Source: JAWKTT01 sp041398965
GTDB lineage: Bacteria; Planctomycetota; Planctomycetia; Planctomycetales; Planctomycetaceae
Reading direction: 5' to 3'
Length of the DNA: 64,000 bases
Assembly: GCA_041398965.1 (NCBI GenBank)
Contig: JAWKTT010000010.1
Location: 98,752 to 162,751 of the forward strand
Shown: positions 17,501 to 27,417 of the stretch, piece by piece
Numbering within the stretch: the stretch's first letter is position 1
Layout: every line of letters begins with the position of its first letter
Program-made: the position numbers and the translations under genes
The notes under the pieces: generated by a model
The model's input: only the letters and a program-made list of their open reading frames with translations
The model's database searches: none
What the model was told of the DNA's origin: nothing

Positions 17501-19996
17501 ATGGCGGCCATCAAACGATTTCTTGAGTGGTATCTGGGGGTCGATCCTGCGAGGCCCGGTGAGGGGTCTGCGTGGACGTTGCAGTATGCGGTACCGGGGA
17601 GCGAGTGGTTTCCGGTCGAGATTTGCGCCGGGTTGATCTTGCTGGCGATCGGGTTGATCTGGTGGGTCTATCGACGTGATGCGGTCATGCTGTCGCGGCG
17701 ACGTCGTTGGGGGTTGATGGGGCTGCGCATCGCTGTGTTCTTCGTCCTCTTGTTGATGCTCTCCCGACTGTCGCTGCAAGTCGAGAAGACCGGTCTCCCG
17801 AATCTTGCCGTGCTGATTGATGTCTCGGGGAGCATGGGGATTGTCGATCGTTACCCCAAAGGGACGATGACAACGACCGCCGATCGACTGGCCCAAGAGG
17901 CGGGGCGGTCGGAGACCTCGCGACTGGCGATGGCCCAGGGGTTGTTGACGGGGGACGATGCGGGGCTGTTGAAGTCGTTGTCCCAGCACTATCGGTTACA
18001 GGTCTCGACCTTCTCACAAGACTCCCGGCCTTTGGTCTTGCCTGCGGGTGGTGGACCGGAAGCCACTTCGGAGTCGGGGGGGACACTCGGCGTTGGGGCG
18101 TTGACGCGCGGCGTCAAAGAGTTGCAGGCCGAGGGATCCCAAACTCGTCCCGGAGCAGCGGTGCTCGAAGTGCTCAACGACTTTCGAGGGGGATCGCTGG
18201 CTGCGATGGTAATCTTCACCGATGGCGTGGCGACGACGTCGCAGCGAGACCTGCTATCGCAGGCGGCAGGGACCGCTCGGACTTTGGGGGTCCCGTTCTA
18301 TATTGTAGGCCTCGGGAGCGAGGAACCGGGGCGAGACATCGAACTGGATGATGTTCGGAGCGAGCCGACGGTATTTCTGGGAGACCCACTCACCGTGCAG
18401 TTTCGACTGCGGTCTCAGGGGTATGCCCGACGAGAAGTGGAAGTGACGCTCAGAGAAGAAGGGGTCGCCGAGCCGGTCGCGTCGACACGGTTCACGCTCG
18501 CAAACGATGGGGTCTCGATTCCGGGCGAACTGACTTACCTTCCCGAACACGAGGGAGAGCGAACTGTCGTCGTCGAGGTGACGCCACTGACGGACGAAGT
18601 CGATGCGGCGAACAATCGAGGCTCGAAGAAGGTGGTGGTCAATCGGGAACAACTTCGGGTGCTGTATGTCGAACGGCTCCCCCGATGGGAGTATCGAGCC
18701 TTGAAGCCGTTGCTCGAACGAGATGACGCGATCTCTGTCGATACCTTACTTTTGGATGCCGATCTGGAGTTCGGTGCTGAGGATCGGACATCGCTGCGTC
18801 AGTTCCCGACGACGATGGATCAGTTGGCAGAGTATGATGTGGTCATCTGGGGAGACGTCGACCTGAACGCGATGGGGCAGGATGTCGCGGAGATGCTGAA
18901 GGAGTATGTCGGGGTGCAAGGGAGCGGGCTGATTCTGATCGCCGGGATGGAGTTCAACCCGCTCAGTTATCGCGGAACATCCATAGAGACGCTGCTGCCG
19001 GTTTATCTGGAGACGGAAGATGCCTCGCTCGGGACTGCGGCCGAGACCCCAACGGGAGCGGGGGGGGCCGAATTGCCCCTGGATGGGTCGTTGCGGTTTC
19101 GCATCGAACGGACTCAAGAGGGGAAGAGCTGGCCGTTCCTGCATCTTGCCGACACTCCGGCCCGTGATACAGAAGCCTGGAACTCCCTTCCGGCAGAGTT
19201 TGACTGGTTGGCCGACACACCCCGCAAAAAGCCGGGAGCACAAGTGCTGGCAGTTCATCCGCATCGACAGGGAGTGCATGGGAAGTCCCCCGTGCTGGCG
19301 GTACAGCGTTACGGTCGCGGACTCGTGTTGTATCAGGCGACCGATGAACTCTGGAAGTGGCGGCGACGTGTGGAGGACCTCTACTACGGACGCTACTGGT
19401 CGCAGGCGATTCGGTCGCTAGCCAAGTCGCGTCAGGATCATGCCGACGTGGCGACGTTGACCACTGATCGGAGCGAATACGATCTCGGCGATACCGTCCG
19501 TCTGCGACTGTTTCTCCCAGAGCAGACGCTCCCCGATCAAGTCGAGCGGGTCGATACTGGCGATGCGTCGATTTCGCTGATAACGGGTCCGGGGGAGCGG
19601 CGTATTGTGACATTGCGTCGAGTTTCCGGACCGGCCCCCCTCTTCGAGGGGACCATCGAAAGTTTGCCAATCGGGAACTTTCGTTGCGTACAAAACGAGC
19701 CACTCCCTGGCGAAGAACCGGCGACCTGTGAGTTCAAAGTCCAACAGGCACAGCGGGAGTTGGCCGAGCGTCAGATGAATCGAGCCGACCTGATCGAAGC
19801 GGCCCGTGTCTCGCATGGGCGATTCTTGACGATCGAGGATGCGAGCGAGCTGGTCGAGTCACTCCCCGCCGGTCGGCCAGATCGTCTGGCGGAGTCTCGT
19901 CCGATCCCCCTTTGGAATCGGGTCGAGGTGTTGTTGCTGGTCACACTGCTGCTGGGGGCAGAGTGGATCTTCCGAAAACAGTCCCGTCTGGTATGA
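17501..19996 (+). CDS. Membrane VWA-domain protein
   Basis: An 831-residue membrane-anchored protein. Two hydrophobic segments (about 42-62 and 70-90) precede a von Willebrand factor A domain with the MIDAS motif DVSGSMG at about residues 107-113. A large exported region follows, with a glutamine-amidotransferase-like segment (LRVLYVERLPRWEYRALKPL, VVIWGDVDLNAM). A final transmembrane helix is near 803-823. ATG 17501 starts MAAIKRFLEWYLG; upstream in-frame codons overlap the DinB gene and were not used. With the DUF4175-like gene downstream it resembles the BatA/MoxR-associated clusters, but no moxR or DUF58 gene is in the window. Confidence 0.85.
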   Translation: MAAIKRFLEWYLGVDPARPGEGSAWTLQYAVPGSEWFPVEICAGLILLAIGLIWWVYRRDAVMLSRRRRWGLMGLRIAVFFVLLLMLSRLSLQVEKTGLPNLAVLIDVSGSMGIVDRYPKGTMTTTADRLAQEAGRSETSRLAMAQGLLTGDDAGLLKSLSQHYRLQVSTFSQDSRPLVLPAGGGPEATSESGGTLGVGALTRGVKELQAEGSQTRPGAAVLEVLNDFRGGSLAAMVIFTDGVATTSQRDLLSQAAGTARTLGVPFYIVGLGSEEPGRDIELDDVRSEPTVFLGDPLTVQFRLRSQGYARREVEVTLREEGVAEPVASTRFTLANDGVSIPGELTYLPEHEGERTVVVEVTPLTDEVDAANNRGSKKVVVNREQLRVLYVERLPRWEYRALKPLLERDDAISVDTLLLDADLEFGAEDRTSLRQFPTTMDQLAEYDVVIWGDVDLNAMGQDVAEMLKEYVGVQGSGLILIAGMEFNPLSYRGTSIETLLPVYLETEDASLGTAAETPTGAGGAELPLDGSLRFRIERTQEGKSWPFLHLADTPARDTEAWNSLPAEFDWLADTPRKKPGAQVLAVHPHRQGVHGKSPVLAVQRYGRGLVLYQATDELWKWRRRVEDLYYGRYWSQAIRSLAKSRQDHADVATLTTDRSEYDLGDTVRLRLFLPEQTLPDQVERVDTGDASISLITGPGERRIVTLRRVSGPAPLFEGTIESLPIGNFRCVQNEPLPGEEPATCEFKVQQAQRELAERQMNRADLIEAARVSHGRFLTIEDASELVESLPAGRPDRLAESRPIPLWNRVEVLLLVTLLLGAEWIFRKQSRLV

Positions 19997-20143
19997 TGAT
20001 CAGCACCTTGGAATCGTCGTTCCCGAAAAGTGTGGGGCGAGGTGGAAGTGCTCTCGAGATGATCGTGACGAACGTCACTAAAGTGGCGTCTCCAAGATGA
20101 CGTAACGAGCGGAACGGATGGCCGCGCGGGAAATGAGCAAGAG

Positions 20144-23100
20144 ATGTCGGCACTCCAGAACACCGTGACAACGCTGAGGCGGCGCATTCGCGTCTTGCTG
20201 ATGCTGCGTGGATGTTGTCGCGTTGTCGCGGTGGTATCGCTGATGCTCGTGGCCGCTGCTCTTTTCGACTGGGCGTTGCCCATCGAGAATCGGCTCGTCC
20301 GGATGTCATTGATGTGGTCGGTCGGCCTGTTCGGACTCATCCAGGTCTTGCGACACGTCATCGTTCCGCTGCGGATGCCCCTGACCGACGAATCGCTCGC
20401 TCTCTGGGTCGAACAGCAGGAACCCCGCTGGCACGATCGACTGGCAAGTGCTGTCGACTTCGAGCGAGAACAGGTTACGGGGAGCGCCCGTTCGGAGTTG
20501 GGTGAGGTTGTCACGGGCGACAACAGCGCGAGTACGGTATCCGTCGAATTGAAAGAACAGGTTGTGCGATCCGCCACGACCGACCGTCAACTTTCGTCGG
20601 TCCCGCAGCTCGTCAGTTCGCGAAGTCTGGTTTGGCCAACAGTAATCTGTGGAGCAATCCTGCTCTCGGTCGGCAGCGTGGTCCTCACCTTCCCCGAGCA
20701 CTGCGCGATTGCGTGGGAACGCCTTTCAAGTCCGGCCACTGCACCCGATTGGCCCCGACGAACGGCACTGGCACTCTATAACGAAGATCTCGCCAACCTC
20801 CCCGCACAAGGGCTACGTTGCGTCGCCGATGAATCGTTCACTCTGTACGTTGCCAACACTCGAGGTGAACTCCCGAAAGACCTCCGGCTCGAACAGCGGC
20901 TCAGCGATGGCGAAGTCCAACAGGTCGCAGTCCGGCTGACGGCACTCAAGGACGAAGCAGGAGTCGAGCGGAATTACGGAGTTGCCACATTGCTGCCACG
21001 CGTGGGGGAATTTCAGGTGCGAGCCCGCGGGGGCGATGATCGGGAGATGCCATGGCATCGTTTGGAAGTGGTCGCCCCTCCTCGAATCGAAGCCTTTCGG
21101 ATCACCGTCACCCCACCGGCCTATACCGAACTCGAACCGCAGTCGACCATGAGCGGCGTCGGGCATGTTGAGGGACTCGTCGGGAGTCGCGTGCAGGTGC
21201 AGGGGACGACGAACCGACCGTTGCAACGGGTCTCGACGACCCGCAACGGATTCCCACCGGAAGTGCTCCCGCTGTCGTCTCAAGGGACAGAGTTTCAAGT
21301 TGAGTTCGACATTGAGAGAGAAGGCCGAGTGGGCTACTCGTTCGAACTTCTTGACGAATTCGGACTCGGAGCCGGTCGACCGATGAAGTACGAAATTCTA
21401 GGTCGGGCCGATCAATCTCCCGTGTTGGAATTGAAGTCCCCGACTGGTCACCTCACCGTCACCCCACAAGCCGAACTCCCGCTGACATTTCAAACCGAAG
21501 ACGATTTTGGACTCGGACTCGCCCGACTCAAAATCATCGGCAACGATCAACGGAGCGAACAGGGACTGAAGCTTTACGAATATCTTCCGCGTGTCGATCG
21601 TGACGACCGACCGACAACCCCAGGCATCGGGGCGACGGCCACTGCGTCGACCTCCGCGACGTCGACAGACGACACGGGACAGATGTTGCGTCAACTCGAG
21701 ATTCAACGCATCTGGTCTTTGGAAACGAACAAACTGCAACCAGGCGAAGTGGTCGAATTTCAGATTGAATTGGCCGACCTAAAACGCCCGGAACCGAACA
21801 TCACTCGCTCGTCGGTCGGATCGTTGACAATCCTCACCGCTGCCGAAAAGCGACGCGAACTCCTGTCGCGTCAAGGGGGGATTCGGCAGTTCATCGAGCG
21901 CTCGTTGCAGCGTCATCAACCAGCTCAACAATCGGTCCGGGAACTCCTGACACAGGCCGAGACCGTCGGTCGATTGCGGCCTGAAGATGTCACGCTGCTT
22001 CGACAGGCCGAGCAGGAGAACCGCCGCATCCTCGCCGACATGAACGACCCCCGAGCCGGTCTCGATGCTCAACTCGGCAGCATCCTCAACGAGTTGCAAT
22101 GGAACAAGATTGTCGACTCGTCGACGACAGAACGTCTCACCCGGTTTCGACAGCAAGTCGCGATACTCTCGGCGACCCAACTCCCCGAAGTCGGGCAGTC
22201 TCTCGCGGCGGTCCGTCGCCTGACAAGCAGGAACCTCAAGGAGGACTTAACCGATATCGACCGCAGCGATGCCGACGTCATGACTCGTTCGTCGTCCCCA
22301 CCATCCGACGCGTCTGCGGAGTCGTCAGCAACCAGCAACTCGACTCGAGGCAACTCTGCAGGAAGCGGCGACACATCGCTCGTCGAGCCTCTTCGGCGGG
22401 CGAGCGACACGCAGCAAATCGTCACCATCACTCTCGAATCGATGCTCGCGGAACTCAGTGAGTGGGAACAGCGACACGATGCCAGCAGCGGACTCAGCGA
22501 ACTGCTCGCGACGCAGCAACGAATTCATGACGAGACTCAAAACACCGGCAGCCGGACGATCTCGCGTCGCATTGACGAACTCTCGCCGCAAGACCGTGCC
22601 GACCTCCTGCGACTGGCCGAAAAGCAACGTCAACTGGGGCATCAGTTGCAGCAGCTGACGGACAATCTTGCTCGGGATGTTCGCAAGAGTTCGTCACCAT
22701 CCGCCGAAGCGGAACCGCAATTGGCCGAGTTGGTTGACCAGTTGAAGCAAGCTGGTTTAGCCGGTGTCGTGCAAGCCGCCGCCCGAGCCATCGAAGGGAA
22801 TGCCGTCGGCGAAGCGGGACGTCTCCAACAAGAATTGATCGCCCAGTTGTCGCAATGGACAGAGTCGCTGCACAACATCGATCAACCCGATCTCGCTTCC
22901 GATCTCGAAGCAATTCGCGGGGCTCAAGAAGAGACCGAGACCCTCAGAAAGAAACAGGAAAAGCTCCGAGCGGAGGTGGCGGCCCTTCCCCCCTTAAGCG
23001 AAGACGCCGGTCGGGCCGAGCAGTTACAGACGCTGCAAAAGCGTCAGCAGGAGTTAGCCGAAGAACTCTCGGGAATGCTCTCTCGATTCCGTCGACTCGC

Positions 23101-23986
23101 GTTGGAAAAGGTGTCAACAGCCGCAACCCGCGGTGCCGCCCGCATGACCGACGCCAGTCGCGCACTGGAAAACGGAGAGGGTGCGAACGCGCTTCGACAA
23201 CAGCAGGAAGCACTCGACGATTTACTTCAGGTCGAGCGAAATCTCGCCGAAGCCGAACAACAACTCGCTGCCGCTCAGACTCAGCAGCAACTCGCGTCGC
23301 TTTCCGAACAACTGCGTGCCATGCAGCAACGACAGCGGGAACTTCAGCAGCAAACCGCCACTCTTCAGGAGACGCTGACTGCCGGGGGCCGCTGGAATCG
23401 AACGCAACTCAAAGAGGTTCGCGACGTCGCCCAGCAGCAGCGAGAACTCACCACAAACACCGCAGACCTGGCTGATCGTCTCCAACAGATCACCCTCATC
23501 CAGACGTCGCTCGAACAGGCCCGTGTGGTCATGGACCGAGCCGCCACTCTCCTCGACAACCGACAGACCGACGCCATCACTCAGGGGGAACAAGCGACCG
23601 CGGTTCGCTGGCTCGAACGGTTGCAACACGCACTCGATGCCGACACCGCACAGGTCAACGCCACTCCTCCCGACGGCAACGGCAACACCGACGCGACGAA
23701 TCCCCCCCCCACTGCCGATGGGGAGACCGACTCTCTCGTGATGGAACTGCGACTCTTGCGGGAAATGCTCGCCGAGCTGTCGACACAGACCGCAGAAGTC
23801 GCCAAGCAACAGGTCGAAACCGGTGACTCGACCGAGTTGCAACAGCGTCGCCAACAGCTATCGGCCGAGCAATCGGTGCTAACAGAACTCGCATCCAAAC
23901 TGCTCGAGCCACTCCTGCATCCCCGTAATTCCGCCGGCATGATCACCCCGACCACTCCCCCCACCGAGACAGGCGGTACAAAATGA
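20144..23986 (+). CDS. Large DUF4175-like membrane and coiled-coil protein
   Basis: A 1280-residue protein similar to DUF4175. Two transmembrane helices (about 21-40 and 47-66) are followed by a third near 167-190 (PTVICGAILLSVGSVVLTF). A beta-rich exported part spans about 200-500. From about 570 on it is Q/E/R-rich coiled coil, with runs such as EQLRAMQQRQRELQQQTATL. It lies 147 bases after the VWA gene and shares an ATGA overlap with the next gene. The arrangement suggests one envelope-associated complex; its function is unknown. Confidence 0.8.
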   Translation: MSALQNTVTTLRRRIRVLLMLRGCCRVVAVVSLMLVAAALFDWALPIENRLVRMSLMWSVGLFGLIQVLRHVIVPLRMPLTDESLALWVEQQEPRWHDRLASAVDFEREQVTGSARSELGEVVTGDNSASTVSVELKEQVVRSATTDRQLSSVPQLVSSRSLVWPTVICGAILLSVGSVVLTFPEHCAIAWERLSSPATAPDWPRRTALALYNEDLANLPAQGLRCVADESFTLYVANTRGELPKDLRLEQRLSDGEVQQVAVRLTALKDEAGVERNYGVATLLPRVGEFQVRARGGDDREMPWHRLEVVAPPRIEAFRITVTPPAYTELEPQSTMSGVGHVEGLVGSRVQVQGTTNRPLQRVSTTRNGFPPEVLPLSSQGTEFQVEFDIEREGRVGYSFELLDEFGLGAGRPMKYEILGRADQSPVLELKSPTGHLTVTPQAELPLTFQTEDDFGLGLARLKIIGNDQRSEQGLKLYEYLPRVDRDDRPTTPGIGATATASTSATSTDDTGQMLRQLEIQRIWSLETNKLQPGEVVEFQIELADLKRPEPNITRSSVGSLTILTAAEKRRELLSRQGGIRQFIERSLQRHQPAQQSVRELLTQAETVGRLRPEDVTLLRQAEQENRRILADMNDPRAGLDAQLGSILNELQWNKIVDSSTTERLTRFRQQVAILSATQLPEVGQSLAAVRRLTSRNLKEDLTDIDRSDADVMTRSSSPPSDASAESSATSNSTRGNSAGSGDTSLVEPLRRASDTQQIVTITLESMLAELSEWEQRHDASSGLSELLATQQRIHDETQNTGSRTISRRIDELSPQDRADLLRLAEKQRQLGHQLQQLTDNLARDVRKSSSPSAEAEPQLAELVDQLKQAGLAGVVQAAARAIEGNAVGEAGRLQQELIAQLSQWTESLHNIDQPDLASDLEAIRGAQEETETLRKKQEKLRAEVAALPPLSEDAGRAEQLQTLQKRQQELAEELSGMLSRFRRLALEKVSTAATRGAARMTDASRALENGEGANALRQQQEALDDLLQVERNLAEAEQQLAAAQTQQQLASLSEQLRAMQQRQRELQQQTATLQETLTAGGRWNRTQLKEVRDVAQQQRELTTNTADLADRLQQITLIQTSLEQARVVMDRAATLLDNRQTDAITQGEQATAVRWLERLQHALDADTAQVNATPPDGNGNTDATNPPPTADGETDSLVMELRLLREMLAELSTQTAEVAKQQVETGDSTELQQRRQQLSAEQSVLTELASKLLEPLLHPRNSAGMITPTTPPTETGGTK

Positions 23987-24708
23987 AGACCCCATTCTCG
24001 AACATGTTTGATCGTCCGCTCTCATCGCTTCTTGGAATGGTGTGCTGTCTCTCCGTTTCCCTTCTGACCCAGGCCGACGATGGAACCGCTCCCGCAAAGG
24101 GGACGACTTCAACCGCGCTCCCCGAGACCCAGAGTGAAGTGGAGAACACGACTCAGCCGCCAATGAAAAAGCCGACGCTACGAGAAAGGCTCGATGCGGA
24201 GTTAGGGAACGAGTCGACGACTCCGCCGGTCGACGCCGCGACGCTGGCTCGACGCGTGCAGGAGTCGATGACTCAAGCCCAGACAGCGGTCGCCGGGAAT
24301 GAACTGGGCAAAGCCGTCGAACAACAGGCCGCAACACTTCGGGCACTCGACGAGTTGTTGGCCGGTCTCAACACCGACAGCCCCCCGTCGGAGTCTTCCT
24401 CCGGCGTCTCACGTACCGAGACCGCCGGCATCACCGACACCCCCTCGCCGATGCAAGGGGACGGAGCCCGCAACGCCAACAGCAGCCAGGCGACCGAGTC
24501 CAATCCGGACGCCCAGGGCCCCGCCACGCCAGCCCAGCAAGCGGCCCAACGCCGTCGCCTCGCGACCTCCGTCTGGGGCCATCTTCCCGACCGCATCCGC
24601 GAACAACTCCAGGGGAGCTACCGCGAACGTTACCTCCCCGAATACGCCGACCTCGTCGAAGACTACTACCGCTCCCTCTCCGAAGTCCCAACAACAAAGA
24701 CTCCCTGA
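23983..24708 (+). CDS. Secreted hypothetical protein, partner of DUF4175-like gene
   Basis: A 241-residue protein with an N-terminal signal peptide (LSSLLGMVCCLSVSLLTQA). A disordered S/T/P-rich middle follows. A compact C-terminal block, VWGHLPDRIREQLQG through YLPEYADLVEDYYRSL, resembles a motif seen at the end of proteins in planctomycete VWA clusters. It starts within the previous gene's stop (ATGA), so translation is coupled and a joint role is likely. Confidence 0.75.
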   Translation: MKTPFSNMFDRPLSSLLGMVCCLSVSLLTQADDGTAPAKGTTSTALPETQSEVENTTQPPMKKPTLRERLDAELGNESTTPPVDAATLARRVQESMTQAQTAVAGNELGKAVEQQAATLRALDELLAGLNTDSPPSESSSGVSRTETAGITDTPSPMQGDGARNANSSQATESNPDAQGPATPAQQAAQRRRLATSVWGHLPDRIREQLQGSYRERYLPEYADLVEDYYRSLSEVPTTKTP

Positions 24709-24743
24709 AGTTCGAGGGATCTAAGACTTAAGACGACACAAAG

Positions 24744-24788
24744 AACACCCACTCAAAGCCCCCCAACCACGTCGGGGGGACCACTGCG
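24744..24788 (+). repeat. 45-bp direct repeat left of toxin-antitoxin pair
   Basis: The element starts AACACCCACTCAA, contains CCCCCC...GGGGGG able to form a short stem, and ends GGACCACTGCG. It matches 25439-25483 at 40 of 45 positions. The two copies bracket the toxin-antitoxin genes. Confidence 0.85.
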
Positions 24789-24826
24789 ATTTCGATCTCC
24801 TATCTGTTTGCAAATCGCCGCAGTGG
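24781..24826. promoter_or_regulatory. Imperfect inverted repeat upstream of antitoxin
   Basis: CCACTGCGATTT (24781-24792) pairs with AAATC-gcc-GCAGTGG (24812-24826), giving 12 paired bases with a three-base bulge. It lies 37 bases before the antitoxin start, where toxin-antitoxin autoregulatory operators are often found. Its left arm overlaps the direct repeat. Confidence 0.4.
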
Positions 24827-24863
24827 GGATCATGATGCAGGGAACTCTTCGAGGATGTAAACT

Positions 24864-25085
24864 ATGCGACCGACGCTCCAAGAACTCGGGATCGATCAAT
24901 TGAGCAGTGCCGAACGCCTCCGTTTGATCGGCGACATCTGGGACAGCCTCTCACCCCTCACCGAGACGGAGGTCCCCACCAGTCACCTCGAAGAACTCGA
25001 CCACCGCCTCGACGACGCCAACGCATCCCCCGAAACCTCCCGGCCCTGGAACGAAGTCCGCTCAAAACTCTGGGGCGAAGAGTGA
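24864..25085 (+). CDS. Addiction-module antitoxin
   Basis: A 73-residue antitoxin of the 'putative addiction module component' (TIGR02574/PF09720) type. It starts MRPTLQELGIDQLSSAERL, followed by GDIWDSL and an acidic C-terminal part with LDHRLDDANASPE, both typical. It is expected to neutralise the toxin by direct binding and probably to repress its own promoter. GAGGA lies eight bases before ATG 24864. It overlaps the toxin gene by four bases (GTGA). Confidence 0.88.
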   Translation: MRPTLQELGIDQLSSAERLRLIGDIWDSLSPLTETEVPTSHLEELDHRLDDANASPETSRPWNEVRSKLWGEE

Positions 25086-25378
25086 AGCTACCGCTCCAGA
25101 TTCGCCCGCAGGCAGAAAGAGACTTGACCGAAGCCCGGGACTGGTACAGCCAACAAGCCCCCGGGCTTGAAGTTTCGTTTCTGTCTGAGGTGGATGTCGT
25201 ATTCGATCGCATCCAACAGAATCCGCACCTTTATGCGGCAGAACATCGGAGCGTTCGTCGCGCTTCGTTAGGACGGTTTCCCTACATTGTCTACTACCGA
25301 ATCGATGCATCGAGTATCGAGATCATAGCCGTGTTGCACGGAAGTCGACACCCCCACCACTGGCAGTCACGCTCCTAA
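25082..25378 (+). CDS. RelE/ParE-family toxin
   Basis: A 98-residue toxin of the RelE/ParE superfamily. Visible features are LQIRPQAERDLTEARDWY at the start, VRRASLGRFPYIVYYRID in the core and the conserved tail IEIIAVLHGSRHPHHW. RelE members cut mRNA on the ribosome and ParE members poison gyrase; this sequence alone does not separate them. The GTG start overlaps the antitoxin stop, the usual coupled order. Confidence 0.88.
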   Translation: MKLPLQIRPQAERDLTEARDWYSQQAPGLEVSFLSEVDVVFDRIQQNPHLYAAEHRSVRRASLGRFPYIVYYRIDASSIEIIAVLHGSRHPHHWQSRS

Positions 25379-25438
25379 TGCCCCATTGTCACACAACCCA
25401 AATGATGTCGGCAGGTGGATCAGTTTCGGAATACATCT

Positions 25439-25483
25439 AACACCCACTCAAGGCCCCCCGACCGCTTCCGGGGGACCACTGCG
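25439..25483 (+). repeat. 45-bp direct repeat right of toxin-antitoxin pair
   Basis: Second copy of the 24744-24788 element (40/45 identical), 61 bases after the toxin stop and 33 bases before the next gene. The C-run/G-run stem is preserved. It may be a terminator-like repeat or a recombination scar around the toxin-antitoxin cassette. Confidence 0.85.
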
Positions 25484-25516
25484 TGGTCTAACAAAACATC
25501 GTCAATAGAGGGCACA

Positions 25517-27352
25517 ATGGCGGATGGCTTGATCGGTGATGAGAGGAAGACGCGGTTTCAACCCCAACGACGGCACTTTGTTTGGACCGGGGTGCTGCTG
25601 CTGTTCGTGTTCCTCGGCTGCTGGGGTGTCAACCTGTTGACCGATGTCCCGCTCGTGGTCTCGAAGGAGACAACCTTCATCACCAGCCCCCTCACCCCCG
25701 ATGGCAAATACGTCGACTACTTCACCGCCCTCGAAGAATGGCGCTACCCCCCTGGCATGAAAACCGACCAGAACGGTTACCGCCTCATCGTCCGCGAACT
25801 CGGAGTCCCAAAAGACTGCTCGCCCGAAGTACGCGCAGATGTTTATGAGAAACTCGGCCTTGACCCCTTAAAGCCGCCGACACTGACGTTTCAAGAACCA
25901 GAACCCTTCCTCCGGCAATACCTCACGACCACTCAGGGGACGTTCGAGTACGAAGAACTGAAACGACTCACCGATCAAGTTGAGGGAAACTGGACGCTCG
26001 CCGACTTACCAATGATGGAAGCATGGCTCAGCGAGAACGGCCCGGCACTTGATCTCATCGCTGTTGCAGTTCGCTTGCCAGAGTTCTGTGTGCCACTTTC
26101 CGTAGTTAACGCCCGGTCGCAAATGATTATCGATGTTGCGTTGCCGGAGTGCTTCCGCGCACGTCCCTTCGCTCGAAGTCTGATCGCCCGTGCCAAGTAT
26201 CGGGCTGCAACGGGTGACATTGACGGCGCGATCCACGATGTCAATACGATTCAACTGCTGGGGCGTCGTTTTGGCGTCAGAGGGTTAGAGGTCGAAGCTC
26301 TCGTTGGGATTGCCATCGAGTCGATAGCATATGGCGCGGGCGCCGCAGGATCGCTCGACCATCCACCGACGACAGCCCAGCTGCAGCAACTGGTCGACAA
26401 CTGTAACGCACTTCCGAAAGGGGCAGAACTGGAAGACGTACTTCTGTCGGAACGCTATGTCGTTTGTGATACCATTCAATCGCTGTCTCAACGAGTGGAC
26501 GCGTCTGGCGTTTTGTATGTTCCACTGGTCGATGACTTCAGCAACCTTCGCAAACTCGGGATCGGCCTAGACTGGAATATCGTTGCCAGTCGAATGAACG
26601 AGAACTTCGACACTATGCGGCTTGGGGGGAAGCCCGTTTTCCCACCGTTGTCGTTTACAATTGCGATACGGCGGCCGAGGTCGGTTGTTGTCGGGGACTA
26701 CCTTGCTTGTGTACTTCTCCCGACCATCTCATCAATCGAAGGCGCATTTGGAAGGCGTGACTGCCAAGAACAACTGTATCGCATCTCGCTAGCGATGCTG
26801 CTGTATGAGCGGGAGCATGGGACGTTGCCGCCGGAGTATTCGGCGGATGAGACAGGACGACCGCTGCATAGCTGGCGGGTGTTGTTGCTTCCCTATTTGG
26901 GCGAGAAAGAACTCTCTATGAAGATTCGCCTCGATGAGCCTTGGGATAGCTTGCATAACCAGCAGTTCCACAGGGCTGCTGTTGATGTTTATCAATGCCC
27001 CTTAGCTCATTCCCAACCAGGGGAGACAACCTATGCGGTCATCAGTGGGGCGACGACGGCGTTTCAGGGGGCGACCGGAAAACGACTTGACAGCTTTGGC
27101 CCGAAGAGTGGGCAGATGGTCCTTGTGGCCGAGCGAAACGTCGCTGCCTGTTGGATGGACCCGACGCAAGAAATCCCGCTCGCCAACGCCCAACTCGGCA
27201 TCAACCAAACCACAACCCCCGGCCTCGGTAGCCCCCATCCCGGCGGCGCCCATTTCGCCCTCCGCTCCGCCGCCGTCACGTTTCTCAGTCAAAACATCCC
27301 CCCCGAAACGCTCCTCGGCCTCCTCGATGGAACCACCGACAAGATCGAGTAG
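25517..27352 (+). CDS. Membrane-anchored protein with DUF1559-like C-terminus
   Basis: A 611-residue protein. A single transmembrane helix (about 21-40, WTGVLLLFVFLGCWGVNL) follows a short basic N-terminus. The middle (100-400) is helical and not recognised. The C-terminal part resembles DUF1559, with HSWRVLLLPYLGEKEL, IRLDEPWDSLHNQQ and GLGSPHPGGAHFAL; this domain is common in planctomycete pseudopilin-like proteins. The usual N-terminal methylation motif is absent. ATG 25517 follows AGAGGG. Confidence 0.75.
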   Translation: MADGLIGDERKTRFQPQRRHFVWTGVLLLFVFLGCWGVNLLTDVPLVVSKETTFITSPLTPDGKYVDYFTALEEWRYPPGMKTDQNGYRLIVRELGVPKDCSPEVRADVYEKLGLDPLKPPTLTFQEPEPFLRQYLTTTQGTFEYEELKRLTDQVEGNWTLADLPMMEAWLSENGPALDLIAVAVRLPEFCVPLSVVNARSQMIIDVALPECFRARPFARSLIARAKYRAATGDIDGAIHDVNTIQLLGRRFGVRGLEVEALVGIAIESIAYGAGAAGSLDHPPTTAQLQQLVDNCNALPKGAELEDVLLSERYVVCDTIQSLSQRVDASGVLYVPLVDDFSNLRKLGIGLDWNIVASRMNENFDTMRLGGKPVFPPLSFTIAIRRPRSVVVGDYLACVLLPTISSIEGAFGRRDCQEQLYRISLAMLLYEREHGTLPPEYSADETGRPLHSWRVLLLPYLGEKELSMKIRLDEPWDSLHNQQFHRAAVDVYQCPLAHSQPGETTYAVISGATTAFQGATGKRLDSFGPKSGQMVLVAERNVAACWMDPTQEIPLANAQLGINQTTTPGLGSPHPGGAHFALRSAAVTFLSQNIPPETLLGLLDGTTDKIE

Positions 27353-27417
27353 AAGCTCATCACGGCTGGTTGGCACCGGCGAAACGTCTGAGTTTCGGTG
27401 CCACTGGTTTTGACAGT

